From Brooklawnia cerclae (GTDB lineage Bacteria; Actinomycetota; Actinomycetes; Propionibacteriales; Propionibacteriaceae), in NCBI RefSeq assembly GCF_011758645.1, contig NZ_JAAMOZ010000002.1, positions 1 through 64,000 on the forward strand: 64,000 bases of DNA. Direction: 5' to 3'. Position numbers and translations under genes: made by a program. The number at the start of each line of letters is the position of its first letter. Position 1 is the stretch's first letter. The notes under the pieces were generated by a model, which saw only the letters and a program-made list of their open reading frames with translations, had not been told where the DNA came from and did not search any database. Of this stretch, positions 16,489-24,908 are shown one piece after another.

Positions 16489-17055
16489 ATGACTGAGATC
16501 GCAACCGAGAACCTCAACGAAGCCCTCACCGGCGAGTGGACCATCGACGCGGCCCACACCCGTATCGGCTTCTCCGCGCGCCATGCCATGGTGACCAAGG
16601 TGCGCGGCACCTTCAAGGAGTTCGAAGGCACCGCCCATATCGATGCCGTCAACCCCGCCAACTCGCACGTGGAGGTCACGATCCAGGCGTCGTCCATCGA
16701 CACCGGCAACGAGGTCCGTGACAACCACATCCGCACCAACGACTTCCTCGAGATCGAGGCATACCCCACCATCACCTTCACGTCCACCAAGGTGGAGCGC
16801 CTGGACGAGGACACCGTCCGCATCACCGGCGACCTGACCATCAAGGCCACCACGCGTGAGGTCAGCCTCGACTTCGCCATCGGCGGCGTGGCCAAGGATC
16901 CCTTCGGCAACACGCGCGCCGGGTTCGAGGGCACCACCTCGATCAACCGTCAGGACTACGGCGTGGCCTTCAACGCGGCCCTGGAGACCGGCGGCGTCCT
17001 CGTGTCCGACAAGGTCGGCATCGACATCGAGGTCTCCGTCGTCAAGGCGCAGTAA
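16489..17055 (+). CDS. YceI-family lipocalin-fold protein
   Basis: This 188-residue protein has the YceI pattern throughout: GEWTIDAAHTRIGFSARHAMVTKVRGTFKEFEG, the NHIRTNDFLEIEAYPTI segment, and the C-terminal half with SINRQDYGV. YceI proteins form a beta-barrel that binds polyisoprenoids or similar hydrophobic ligands. No signal peptide is visible, so this copy is probably cytoplasmic, as is common in actinobacteria. AAGGAG lies 9 nt before the chosen ATG at 16489. An in-frame start at 16465 would place the ribosome site inside the gene. It appears monocistronic. Confidence 0.93.
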   Translation: MTEIATENLNEALTGEWTIDAAHTRIGFSARHAMVTKVRGTFKEFEGTAHIDAVNPANSHVEVTIQASSIDTGNEVRDNHIRTNDFLEIEAYPTITFTSTKVERLDEDTVRITGDLTIKATTREVSLDFAIGGVAKDPFGNTRAGFEGTTSINRQDYGVAFNAALETGGVLVSDKVGIDIEVSVVKAQ

Positions 17056-17186
17056 CCCGAACGCCTACCCCAACGGTCGCGGCTCGTCCCGACCGTCTCG
17101 GCCGGCAGCCGATCCCCGCGAATGGCGGGTCGGCTGCCGTCCTCATGTCCGGACGTGTTCCCGGTCCGGGGGACGGGGAGGCGTCC

Positions 17187-17192
17187 TACACT
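17187..17192 (+). promoter_or_regulatory. -10 element of a leaderless transcript
   Basis: TACACT is followed by 6 nt (GCCTTC) and the ATG of the metallopeptidase gene. There is no Shine-Dalgarno sequence. This is the usual geometry of actinobacterial leaderless mRNAs. Confidence 0.55.
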
Positions 17193-17198
17193 GCCTTC

Positions 17199-17549
17199 AT
17201 GGCGATCGAGGTCGGTGATCAGGAGTTCGACGCGTGCGTCGACGAGGCACTCGACTCGATTCCCGACGAACTTGCCGAACTCATCGACAACTGTGTCGTC
17301 CTCGTCGAGGAAGAGCCCCCACCGGGCGAGGATCTGTTCGGCTACTACGACGGGGTTCCGCTGACCGAGCGCGGTGGCGACTACACCGGCGTGCTGCCCG
17401 ACCGGATCCTCATCTTCCGGGGCCCGCACAGGCGCGAGTGCGGCACGTTGGACGAGTTGGTGGACGAGATCCACATCACGGTCGTCCACGAGATCGCTCA
17501 CCATTTCGGCATCGACGACGAGGCCCTGCACGATCTCGGTTATGACTGA
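17199..17549 (+). CDS. Small zincin-like metallopeptidase-family protein
   Basis: This 116-residue acidic protein carries the zinc-binding HEIAHHFG motif (HExxH) close to its C terminus. It matches the short zincin family (formerly DUF1025), which has the conserved start of two helices, the GYYDGVPLTER segment and IFRGPHRRECGT. Members are small soluble proteins whose substrates are unknown. The start is set by the leaderless -10 box. The next gene begins about 90 bp downstream with its own ribosome site. Confidence 0.85.
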   Translation: MAIEVGDQEFDACVDEALDSIPDELAELIDNCVVLVEEEPPPGEDLFGYYDGVPLTERGGDYTGVLPDRILIFRGPHRRECGTLDELVDEIHITVVHEIAHHFGIDDEALHDLGYD

Positions 17550-17639
17550 CCTTCCACCGCTACGGCAAGGGATGATGTAGGCGGCGTGAGGCCCCGCTAT
17601 TCTGATCTGGGTGCCCGTTCGGGCTCGATCGGAGGTGAC

Positions 17640-18365
17640 ATGCCCAGGACGCTGCTGATCATGCCGGCGTGGAACGAGGAAGAGGTCATCGCCGGGACGA
17701 TCGCGGAGGTCAAGGCCGTGCTTCCCGACATGGACCTGCTGGTGGTCAACGACGGCTCCACCGACGGCACCGTCAGGGTGGCCGAGGCAGCGGGTGCGCG
17801 CGTCCTCAGCCTGCCGTTCAACCTGGGCGTCGGCGGAGCGATGCGCGCGGGGTACACCTACGCGGCACGATTCGGCTACGAGCGGGCTATCCAGTTGGAC
17901 GCGGACGGCCAGCACGACCCGCGGAATGTGCCCAAGGTGCTCGCCGGCCTCGAGAACGCGAACATCTCGATCGGCTCCCGGTTCGCGGGCAGTGGCGACT
18001 ACGAGGTGCGCGGTCCCCGGAAGTGGGCCATGCAGGTGCTGTCGCGAATCGTGTCGTCCCTGGCCAGGACGCGACTCACCGATATCACCAGCGGTTTCCG
18101 CGCGGCCGACCGGGTGGCCATCACCCAGTACGTCAAGCACTACCCGGTCGAATACCTGGGCGACACGATCGACTCCCTGGTCGTCGCCATCCGCTCGGGG
18201 CTGACAGTGACGCAGGTTCCCGTCGAGATGCGCCCGCGACAGGCCGGGACGCCCTCGAACAACCCCTTCAAGGCGGCGCTCTACCTCGTCCGGTCGATGT
18301 TCGCGCTGTTCGTCGCGCTCACCCGGCGTCCCGTCAGACGTGCACGTCCGGGGGCGAAGGCATGA
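17640..18365 (+). CDS. Family 2 glycosyltransferase (dolichyl-phosphate mannosyltransferase-like)
   Basis: This 241-residue GT-A glycosyltransferase has the nucleotide-sugar motifs VVNDGSTDGT and QLDADGQHDP (DxD-like metal site) and the acceptor-region motif RLTDITSGFRAADR. It lacks C-terminal transmembrane helices. The GGAGG just before the ATG at 17640 fixes the start. The following DUF2304 membrane protein overlaps by 4 nt. This pair (soluble GT2 plus DUF2304) is frequent in actinobacteria and probably acts in polyprenyl-phosphate-sugar synthesis for cell-wall glycans. The sugar is unknown. Confidence 0.9.
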   Translation: MPRTLLIMPAWNEEEVIAGTIAEVKAVLPDMDLLVVNDGSTDGTVRVAEAAGARVLSLPFNLGVGGAMRAGYTYAARFGYERAIQLDADGQHDPRNVPKVLAGLENANISIGSRFAGSGDYEVRGPRKWAMQVLSRIVSSLARTRLTDITSGFRAADRVAITQYVKHYPVEYLGDTIDSLVVAIRSGLTVTQVPVEMRPRQAGTPSNNPFKAALYLVRSMFALFVALTRRPVRRARPGAKA

Positions 18366-18790
18366 GGGCGACCATCTTCTTCCTGGTGGTGGCCGTCGTC
18401 ACCCTGGTCTTCCTGTTCAACCTGGTGCGCTCGCGCCGGTTGCGCGAGAAGTACGTCGCTCTGTGGATGGTCACGGCCGTTGTCATCATCGTGCTGGCCC
18501 TGTTCCCCGACCTGCTCGGCTGGCTGGCGAGCCTGGCAGGCATCGCGGTGCCGTCCAACCTGCTGTTCGCCCTGGCCATCCTTCTGCTGTTCGGGGTGTC
18601 GTTGCAGCTGTCGCTGGAGATCAGCCGGGCCGAGGACAAGACGCGCGTCCTGGCCGAGAACGTCGCGATCCTGAACCTCCAGCTGCGGGAACTGCGGGGC
18701 CAGGGCCCGAAGCAACCGTCGCCGTTGCCCGCCGACGACCAGACCCCCGACGCGGTGCCGGAGCCGGATCGCTCCGAGCGGCTGCCGTAG
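18362..18790 (+). CDS. DUF2304 membrane protein
   Basis: This 142-residue protein has three hydrophobic segments (residues about 3-20, 34-58 and 62-80) and a cytoplasmic tail with a short amphipathic helix. It matches the DUF2304 layout, including RRLREKYVALWM. It is co-translated with the GT2 gene and likely anchors or regulates it at the membrane. Oddly, the last 11 codons and the stop lie inside a 47-bp sequence repeated exactly 1.65 kb downstream. The C-terminal tail may therefore be derived from that repeat or have been rebuilt by an insertion event. Confidence 0.85.
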   Translation: MRATIFFLVVAVVTLVFLFNLVRSRRLREKYVALWMVTAVVIIVLALFPDLLGWLASLAGIAVPSNLLFALAILLLFGVSLQLSLEISRAEDKTRVLAENVAILNLQLRELRGQGPKQPSPLPADDQTPDAVPEPDRSERLP

Positions 18791-18802
18791 CCTCGAAGCG
18801 CC
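18756..18802. repeat. Left 47-bp direct repeat flanking the AbiE module
   Basis: The sequence is identical over 47 bp to 20408-20454. It covers the end of the DUF2304 gene and 12 bp of intergenic sequence. The two copies bracket the AbiEi/AbiEii genes with 1605 bp between them. Confidence 0.9.
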
Positions 18803-18831
18803 GAAGTGCGCTTGTGCTGCCTGCGAAAAGG

Positions 18832-18849
18832 TTACCTTTTTGGTAAGGT
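18832..18849 (+). promoter_or_regulatory. Inverted repeat and -10 element in front of abiEi
   Basis: TTACC-TTTTT-GGTAA (18832-18846) is a perfect inverted repeat. Its right arm overlaps TAAGGT (18844-18849), which lies 6 nt before the ATG, as expected of a leaderless -10 box. AbiEi antitoxins autorepress by binding inverted repeats in this position, so this is the likely operator. Confidence 0.65.
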
Positions 18850-18855
18850 TTTTGC

Positions 18856-19434
18856 ATGAACGCCGAGGTGGTGACATACCTGGACCGATTGCGCGAGATC
18901 GCCTTGGATCAGCACGGGTACGTGACCTCCGCACAGGCGCTTGTGGAGGATGTGCCCCGCGCGGAGCTGTCGAAGATGGTCAGTCGCGGTCGGTTGGACC
19001 GCGTGGCCCATGGGGTCTACCAGGTTCCGCAGGTCACAGGGTCTCGGTTCGCCCCATACATGTTGGCCGTGTTGTGGACAGGTGCGCCCGAGGCGTGCCT
19101 GTCACACGAGACCGCCCTTCAGGCCTGGGATATCAGCGACATAAACCCTGACCGCATCCACGTTGCGGTCGCCAAGAGACGGCGCATCAAACGGCAGGGC
19201 GGTGACGGATACGTGATCCACCACTGCGATCTCGCGCCGGAACAGGTGACATGGTGGGAGCGGATCCCGATCACGGACGTACCCACGACCATCTGCCAGT
19301 GCATCGACTGGGGCGTGCCCACCTATCTGATCAAGCAGGCGCTGGAGCGAGCCGGACGCACGAGCCTGTTACACGCGGACGAGCGGAGACACCTTGCCTC
19401 ACGATTGGATGACCGCGACTATGGCAGACGATGA
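18856..19434 (+). CDS. abiEi: AbiEi-family antitoxin, type IV toxin-antitoxin system
   Basis: This 192-residue protein has the AbiEi architecture. A winged-helix N-terminal domain begins YLDRLREIALDQHGYVTSAQALVEDVPRAELSKMVSRGRLDRVAHGVYQ, and an antitoxin C-terminal domain with SHETALQAWDISDINP follows. Members repress their own promoter and counter the partner nucleotidyltransferase without binding it. The start follows from the leaderless promoter. The 3' end overlaps abiEii by about 14 nt. AT content of the promoter is clearly higher than in the neighbouring genes, and the pair lies between direct repeats, which supports acquisition by transfer. Confidence 0.88.
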   Translation: MNAEVVTYLDRLREIALDQHGYVTSAQALVEDVPRAELSKMVSRGRLDRVAHGVYQVPQVTGSRFAPYMLAVLWTGAPEACLSHETALQAWDISDINPDRIHVAVAKRRRIKRQGGDGYVIHHCDLAPEQVTWWERIPITDVPTTICQCIDWGVPTYLIKQALERAGRTSLLHADERRHLASRLDDRDYGRR

Positions 19435-20374
19435 ACGCCCGCTCAACCTGTCAGCGGCGCTGAGCAGCCTGCCGCCCAAGACAAGAGCCCCGAACTCGGC
19501 GAGAGTGCTGGATGCCTGGATCACGCAGGCGGAGACCAAACTTGGCAGCACACGAGGGCGTCTGGGCTGGCTCGTCGCCTCGACCGTCGTGACCTCAGCA
19601 TTGCAACAGGCTGTGGATGATCAGGGACACCCGTTGTTCCTGCTCAAAGGCGGAACACTTCTTCAGCATCGTCTGCCGGGTTCGAGAGCGACGACCGATC
19701 TCGACGGATTGGCGCGTGGCAGCATCGAGTCCTTCCTGGATGCATTCGACGAGGTGTCGCGCCACCCGTGGGGACCGTTAACGCTGAGACGCGACCCGGT
19801 CGAGATCATCGATGTACCGGGCAAACTCGTCAAGCCCCGTCGGTTCGATGTGGTCGTCATGTTCAACGGTGTGACGTGGCGCCGCATCCAGGTCGAGGTG
19901 TCTCCTGACGAGGGCAGCGCAGGCATTGTCGGTGAGAGTGTGCCCGCGCCGGCGTTGGGAGCTGTCGGGTTACCAGCTCCTGACCATCTGGTGGGTTTGG
20001 CGATGCGTTACCAGATCGCACAGAAGGTTCATGCAGCGACGGATCCGCACATGCCCCCCGAGTACGTCAACGACCGGGCCCGCGACGCGGTCGACCTGCT
20101 TCTGCTGCGCGACCTCGCCAACGAGAGCGGGCACCCTTCGATGGCAGGTATCAGGGCTGCGATCGAAGATATTTTCGGCGTACGTGCTGCGGAGGCTGCG
20201 GCAACGGGGTGCCTGTCGCGCAGCTGGCCCGCCAGGCTCGTCGCCTACGCGCACTGGCACACTTCGTACCGGAGGGCTGCAGAATCGGCAGGCGTCACGC
20301 TCACTCTCGAAGAGGCCGTCGCTGAAGTGAACCTCTGGCTTGACAGTGTTGACCGGGCAATGGATGACTGCTGA
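19421..20374 (+). CDS. abiEii: AbiEii-family nucleotidyltransferase toxin
   Basis: This ~317-residue toxin has the DNA polymerase beta-like nucleotidyltransferase motif of AbiEii: FLLKGGTLLQHRLPGSRATTDLDG, with the metal-binding aspartates in TTDLDG. The later KVHAATDPHMPPEYVNDRARDAVDLLLL is also typical of the family. Known members, for example MenT, add nucleotides to tRNA or other targets and block growth or phage replication. Starts at 19409 or 19394 are possible in the same frame. I use the ATG at 19421, which follows GGATGACC. The gene overlaps the antitoxin gene. Together they form an innate phage-defence or addiction module. Confidence 0.88.
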   Translation: MADDERPLNLSAALSSLPPKTRAPNSARVLDAWITQAETKLGSTRGRLGWLVASTVVTSALQQAVDDQGHPLFLLKGGTLLQHRLPGSRATTDLDGLARGSIESFLDAFDEVSRHPWGPLTLRRDPVEIIDVPGKLVKPRRFDVVVMFNGVTWRRIQVEVSPDEGSAGIVGESVPAPALGAVGLPAPDHLVGLAMRYQIAQKVHAATDPHMPPEYVNDRARDAVDLLLLRDLANESGHPSMAGIRAAIEDIFGVRAAEAAATGCLSRSWPARLVAYAHWHTSYRRAAESAGVTLTLEEAVAEVNLWLDSVDRAMDDC

Positions 20375-20407
20375 GATCGGCGATCCGAAGCTTCGGCTGA
20401 ACTAGTT

Positions 20408-20454
20408 GCCGGAGCCGGATCGCTCCGAGCGGCTGCCGTAGCCTCGAAGCGCCC
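20408..20454. repeat. Right 47-bp direct repeat flanking the AbiE module
   Basis: This is an exact copy of 18756-18802. Here it is wholly intergenic, between abiEii and the ferric-reductase-like gene. It ends about 50 bp before the next start codon. Confidence 0.9.
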
Positions 20455-20504
20455 CCAAAGGCGACCCACAGGCTTCCCACAGGTAGGCCACGCACTGTGG
20501 CCCC

Positions 20505-21953
20505 ATGACCACACAGCGGCTCGTAGGAGACCCGGTCCCGCTCGGGGACCGGCGTTCAGGTCGCGTCCCCGTCCAGCCCGCGAACGCCGCGCTGGACTAT
20601 CGACGCCAGGCGCGTGCTCGCGGGCTGCGCAAGGCACTGCTGGACGCGGTGAGCGTCCTCATGGTCGTCGTCCCGGTGGCGATCTTCCTGGCACAGGGCA
20701 ACGCGGCGCTCTTCACGTCCCTCGCGGGTGGCCTGCTCGGCCTGGGCATGCTTTCCGGCCTGGTTGCCACCGCCCTGCTGTGCCAGATGCTGCTGCTCGC
20801 CGCACGAATCCCCTTCGTCGACGACACACTGGGCCAGGACCGCGCCCTGATCCGGCACCGCAAACTCAACACGTCGATGATCTCGTTGCTGATCATGCAC
20901 GCGCTGCTGCTGCTCGCCGGGTATGCCGCACAAGCGGGGACGAACGTGGTGACCGAGTTCCTCGGCCTGTGGCCGGTGCGCGACTTCGTCCTCGCGGTGG
21001 CGTCGATGGCCCTGTTCGCGGTGGTCGGCCTGAGCTCCGCCGCAGCGGCGCGTGCCCGGCTGAGCCACGAGGTGTGGTGGATGATCCACCTGGTCAGCTA
21101 CCTCGCCGTGCTGGTGTCCATCCCCCATCAGTTCTCGCTGGGAGGCATGTTCGCCCAGGGTGCGGCCCGGTGGTACTGGGCCGCGATGTTCCTGGTCGCG
21201 TTCTTCTGTCTGCTGTGCTTCCGGGTGTTCCTGCCGATCTTCAACTCCCTCGACCATCGCCTGACGGTCACGACCGTCGAGCCCGCCGGGCGCGACGCCG
21301 TGAGCATCAGCCTGAGGGGCGAGCACATGGGGCAGCTGGGGCTGCGGGCCGGCCAGTACTTCGGATTCCGTTTCCTCGCTCCGGGCCTGTGGTGGCACGA
21401 GCACCCGTTCTCGACCAGCTCGACCGTCCGTGACGACGGGAGCTTCCGGATCACCGTCCAGGCCGCGGGCGCGGGCACCAGAGCACTCATGCGAGTGCGT
21501 CCCGGTACGCCGGTGCTGGTCGAGGGACCGTACGGGATGTTCTCCGACAGGGCGCGCACCCGCGAGGCGGTCGTCCTGCTGGGCGCGGGATCGGGGATCG
21601 GGCCGATCCGGGCGCTCCTGGAATCCACCGGCATCGTCCCCGGCCGCGCGATGGTCGTCCTGCGGGCCGCCCACCCGGGGGCCCTGTACCTGTACGACGA
21701 GATCCGGGCGCTGTGCCAGGCGCGGGGCGTCCGACTGGTGACGATGGTCGGCCACCGGGCGCGGTCCAGGGGTGCAGCGGCCTGGACCAGCGCCGATCAC
21801 GCGGGAACACACCTGGCCGACCTGGCGCCGTGGGTGCGTGATGCCGACGTCTACGTCTGCGGCCCTGACGGGTTCATGGACGCTGTGCTGGTCGACGCGC
21901 GAATGGCCGGCGTCCCCGGAAAGCAGCTTCATCACGAAAGGTTCAGCTGGTGA
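20505..21953 (+). CDS. Ferric-reductase-like membrane flavocytochrome
   Basis: This 482-residue protein combines about six transmembrane helices with a C-terminal ferredoxin-NADP-reductase module. Histidines suited to haem ligation lie in paired helices (IRHRKLNTSMISLLIMH and HEVWWMIHLVSYLAVLVSIPH). The FAD-binding motif HPFSTSS and the NAD-binding GAGSGIGPIRALL with a late CGPDGFM follow. It should pass electrons from cytosolic NAD(P)H across the membrane. The next two genes encode an FMN-binding protein and ApbE, so the acceptor is probably an extracytosolic flavin carrier rather than iron directly. GGCCAC-N5-GTGGCC lies just before the ATG. Confidence 0.87.
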   Translation: MTTQRLVGDPVPLGDRRSGRVPVQPANAALDYRRQARARGLRKALLDAVSVLMVVVPVAIFLAQGNAALFTSLAGGLLGLGMLSGLVATALLCQMLLLAARIPFVDDTLGQDRALIRHRKLNTSMISLLIMHALLLLAGYAAQAGTNVVTEFLGLWPVRDFVLAVASMALFAVVGLSSAAAARARLSHEVWWMIHLVSYLAVLVSIPHQFSLGGMFAQGAARWYWAAMFLVAFFCLLCFRVFLPIFNSLDHRLTVTTVEPAGRDAVSISLRGEHMGQLGLRAGQYFGFRFLAPGLWWHEHPFSTSSTVRDDGSFRITVQAAGAGTRALMRVRPGTPVLVEGPYGMFSDRARTREAVVLLGAGSGIGPIRALLESTGIVPGRAMVVLRAAHPGALYLYDEIRALCQARGVRLVTMVGHRARSRGAAAWTSADHAGTHLADLAPWVRDADVYVCGPDGFMDAVLVDARMAGVPGKQLHHERFSW

Positions 21954-22459
21954 GCACGCGCGCGAAGATCGCATCCGCGGTGGCCTCGACGGGTGTCCTG
22001 CTGCTCGGATGGCAAGGTGGGGCCTACGCCCTGGCCAGGCTCGGGGACGACGAGTCGGCGTCCGTCCAGGTCCAGGAATCCGTCTCACCGGCGACGTCGT
22101 CGTCCAGTCCGTCGCCCACGACATCGGCGTCGTCCGGGACGCAATCGGCGTCCTCGGGATCGGATGCCTCGTCAACCGGACTGACCGACGGCACCTGGAC
22201 GGGGAGCCCCGCTTCCGAGCGATACGGCACGTGGACGGTGACGATCACCGTCCAGGGTGGCCGGATAACCGACGTCACCGGCTCCGCGAACTCCTCCGAG
22301 TCGCGTTCCGACCAGATCAACTCCAGGGCCGAGCCGATCCTGACCAGCGAGGTGCTCAGTGCCCAGAGCGCTGACGTCGACGCGGTGTCGGGGGCGACGT
22401 ACAGCAGCCGGGCCTACCTGAGCAGTCTTCAATCGGCTCTCGATCAGGCCTCCGCCTGA
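21950..22459 (+). CDS. FMN-binding domain protein, extracytoplasmic
   Basis: This 169-residue protein has an N-terminal membrane anchor or signal (residues about 5-30) and a long Ser/Thr-rich linker (residues 37-77). A single FMN-binding domain ends in DAVSGATYSSRAYLSSL. The motif D144-x-x-S-G-A-T150 is the ApbE flavinylation site, with FMN attached to T150 through phosphoester. It is translationally coupled to the ferric-reductase-like gene (GTGA overlap) and followed by apbE. The protein should carry electrons on the outer face of the membrane. Confidence 0.9.
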   Translation: MSTRAKIASAVASTGVLLLGWQGGAYALARLGDDESASVQVQESVSPATSSSSPSPTTSASSGTQSASSGSDASSTGLTDGTWTGSPASERYGTWTVTITVQGGRITDVTGSANSSESRSDQINSRAEPILTSEVLSAQSADVDAVSGATYSSRAYLSSLQSALDQASA

Positions 22460-22476
22460 GCATGGAAGGTGACACG

Positions 22477-23298
22477 ATGACATCCGTCAGCATTCGGCAG
22501 ACACCGAGCCCACTCGACCCGTGGGGGCCCCGGCTGGTCGACAGGGACGATCGGCTGGTCTTCGAGACGATGGGGACGGTGGCGTCCCTCGCCGTCCCCG
22601 CCGGGATCGACCCCGGTCTGCGCGACCGGGTGCAGGGCTGCCTCGCCGACTGGGACGCCCGGTTCAGCCTGTTCCGGCCCGCCTCGGAAGGCGCCCGGGT
22701 CGACCGGGGAGAGCTGACCGTCGCCCAGGCGTCCGGTCGGTTCCGGAGGGCCTTCCGGGTCGCCGAGACGTGGCGCGAGCGCACGGACGGCGCGTTCAGC
22801 CCCTACCCGCCGAGTGGCGGCCTCGACCTGGCCGGCGTGGTGAAGGCCCTGGCCATCCGCGAGGCCGGGGACCTGCTGATCGATGCGGGTGCGACCGACT
22901 GGTGTCTCGACGTGGGCGGGGATGTGTTGGTCGCAGGTAGCCCGGCACCGGATCGGGGCTGGAAGGCCGGGGTCTGCGACCCGAGCGACCGGCAAACCCT
23001 GGTCACCGCCCACGAGTTCGGGCCGGCGTCCGGCGCGGGCGCCCCAACGCTGCGGGCGTTGGCCACCTCGGGCACCTCCGAGCGCGGCGAGCACATCTGG
23101 CGATCCGATCACGAGCTCGCCCAGGTCAGCGTCCTGGCCGCCGACATCGTGACGGCCGACGTGCTCGCGACGGCCATCCTGGCGCGCGGCGAGGAGCTCA
23201 TCGTCCCGGCCATCGAGCGGTGGGACGCGGACGTCCTGGCCATCGGCGTGGACGGCCGGTTGCTGGCGAGCCCGGCGTTCGCGGCCCCCAGAGGGTGA
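22477..23298 (+). CDS. apbE: FAD:protein FMN transferase
   Basis: This 273-residue protein has the ApbE layout: FETMGTVASLAVP near the start, DARFSLFRPASE, the segment FSPYPPSGGLDLAGVVKALAI, then the conserved WCLDVGGDVLVAG. The late IVTADVLATAIL metal-site segment is also seen. It transfers FMN from FAD to the threonine of the preceding FMN-binding protein. The upstream ATG at 22462 has no ribosome site, whereas GGAAGG lies 9 nt before the ATG at 22477. No signal peptide is visible, unlike many ApbE proteins, so the site of modification is open. Confidence 0.92.
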   Translation: MTSVSIRQTPSPLDPWGPRLVDRDDRLVFETMGTVASLAVPAGIDPGLRDRVQGCLADWDARFSLFRPASEGARVDRGELTVAQASGRFRRAFRVAETWRERTDGAFSPYPPSGGLDLAGVVKALAIREAGDLLIDAGATDWCLDVGGDVLVAGSPAPDRGWKAGVCDPSDRQTLVTAHEFGPASGAGAPTLRALATSGTSERGEHIWRSDHELAQVSVLAADIVTADVLATAILARGEELIVPAIERWDADVLAIGVDGRLLASPAFAAPRG

Positions 23299-23333
23299 GC
23301 TCGCGCCCGGCGACCCGACCTCGGCCGGGCCGA

Positions 23334-24788
23334 CTACTCGTCCGGTTCGCCGGGGCCGGCCGTTGTGATCACCTTGGGGGTCGGCACGCGGTGGGTGAGC
23401 CAGGTGCGAGCCGACATGCCGATGAGGACGAGCGCGATCACGATGCCCACGACGAGCGCCCACACGGAGTGCGCCAGGAAGATGCAGACCATCGACACGA
23501 GGGTCGGCAGCAGGTAGCGGACCGTCCAGCCGATGTAGCCGCCGAAGCTGGGCATCTGGATGCCACGGGACTCCGCGACCGACTTCACCATGAAGTTCGG
23601 GCCGTTGCCGATGTAGGTCATCGCGCCGCACGTGACCGAGCCGAGGCTCAAGGCCTCCAGCCAGATCTGGGGGACGCCGGCTATGCGCGTCTCCAGCGCC
23701 ATGATGCCGGGATCGGCTCCCAGGCTGTGGGCCATCTCGAAGAAGGTGGCGTACGTGGGCGCGTTGTCGAGGAAGGACGACAGCGCGCCGGTGAAGGCGA
23801 AGAACGTGATCGTGTTGAGCGGCATCCGGTGTGCGGCCTGCCCGAGGTATTCGAGCGCCGGGATCATCGTCAGGAAGATGCCGACGAAGATGACCGCCAC
23901 CTCGCGGATGGGGCCCCAGGAGAACTGGTTGAGCTCGTAACGGATCTTCTTGCTACCGGTGATGAGCGAGCCCGCGGCGGCGGCCAGGAAGACGATCTCG
24001 CGGAACGGAATGTAGTCGCTCCAGACCGCGTGGCCCTCCTCGATGGCCTCCAGGTCCATCGAGGGGATGAAGGCGACCGCGAGGATGATGACCGCGAACC
24101 ATAGGAAATTGACGAGCCCCTTCACCCTCACGGGTTCGATCTGGGTGGCGTCCAGTACCCGGTCGGCGATCTCCTCCTGCGAGTACGCCTTCGTGTCGAG
24201 CGCGAAGTAGATGATCAGGAGCATCGCGTTGATGAACAGCCACATCGGGAACAGGTGGAACGTCCAGGTGAACGGGACGCCGCGCAGGAAGCCCATGAAC
24301 AGGGGCGGGTCGCCCAGCGGCGTGAGCAGGCCGCCGTTGTTGGCGACGATCAGGATGGTGAACACGACGGTGTGCACCTTGTTGCGCCGCTCCTTGTTGA
24401 TGTTCAGCAGGGGCCGGATGAGCAGCATCGCGGCACCCGTCGTCCCGACGAAGGACGCCACCACCGCGCCGATGGCCAGCACGATCGTGTTGTTGCGCGG
24501 GGTGGCCCGGATGTCGCCGGCGAGGAACAGCCCGCCTGAGACGACGAACAGTGCGAACAACAGCAGGATGAACTGCACGTACTCCCACACGGCGTCCCCG
24601 ACGCGCATCCACCCGAGCAGCAGACCGATCCACACGGCAACCGGAATGCCGAGGACCAGTGCCAGCCCGAACTGGAACCTCCAGTCCTCCCACTTGTGCG
24701 CGGTCGCAGGGATCAGGGGCATCAGGGCGATGCTCAACAACATGACAACGAAGGGGATGATTCCCCACCACGGGACAACTGCGTCCAT
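23334..24788 (-). CDS. NhaD-like sodium:proton antiporter / ion-transporter superfamily protein
   Basis: This 484-residue protein has about 12 transmembrane helices. It resembles the NhaD/ArsB part of the ion-transporter superfamily, with VGTTGAAMLLIRPLL, NNGGLLTPLGDPPLFMGFLRGVPF and SFLDNAPTYATFFEMA as conserved half-helix motifs. The duplicated NNGGLLTPLGDPP and SSFLDNAPTY segments are the expected pair of inverted-topology hairpins. It probably exports sodium against protons, though a dicarboxylate or arsenite-type substrate cannot be excluded. The ATG at 24788 follows GGTGGAG. The frame extends 56 codons further upstream without family resemblance. Confidence 0.82.
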   Translation of the reverse strand: MDAVVPWWGIIPFVVMLLSIALMPLIPATAHKWEDWRFQFGLALVLGIPVAVWIGLLLGWMRVGDAVWEYVQFILLLFALFVVSGGLFLAGDIRATPRNNTIVLAIGAVVASFVGTTGAAMLLIRPLLNINKERRNKVHTVVFTILIVANNGGLLTPLGDPPLFMGFLRGVPFTWTFHLFPMWLFINAMLLIIYFALDTKAYSQEEIADRVLDATQIEPVRVKGLVNFLWFAVIILAVAFIPSMDLEAIEEGHAVWSDYIPFREIVFLAAAAGSLITGSKKIRYELNQFSWGPIREVAVIFVGIFLTMIPALEYLGQAAHRMPLNTITFFAFTGALSSFLDNAPTYATFFEMAHSLGADPGIMALETRIAGVPQIWLEALSLGSVTCGAMTYIGNGPNFMVKSVAESRGIQMPSFGGYIGWTVRYLLPTLVSMVCIFLAHSVWALVVGIVIALVLIGMSARTWLTHRVPTPKVITTAGPGEPDE

Positions 24789-24908
24789 CGAAATATCTCC
24801 ACCCTGCGGGATCTCGCGTACGCCCAGAGGTGAGCGCGGGACATAGCGGAGCCCATCGTAGCGACACGCCGACGAGGCCGGACGACCGGCCCAGCCTGTG
24901 ACGGCCCC

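Noticed and set aside
18803-20407. Integrative element with its own integrase
   Set aside because: Only AbiEi and AbiEii fit between the direct repeats. No integrase, transposase or terminal inverted repeat was seen.
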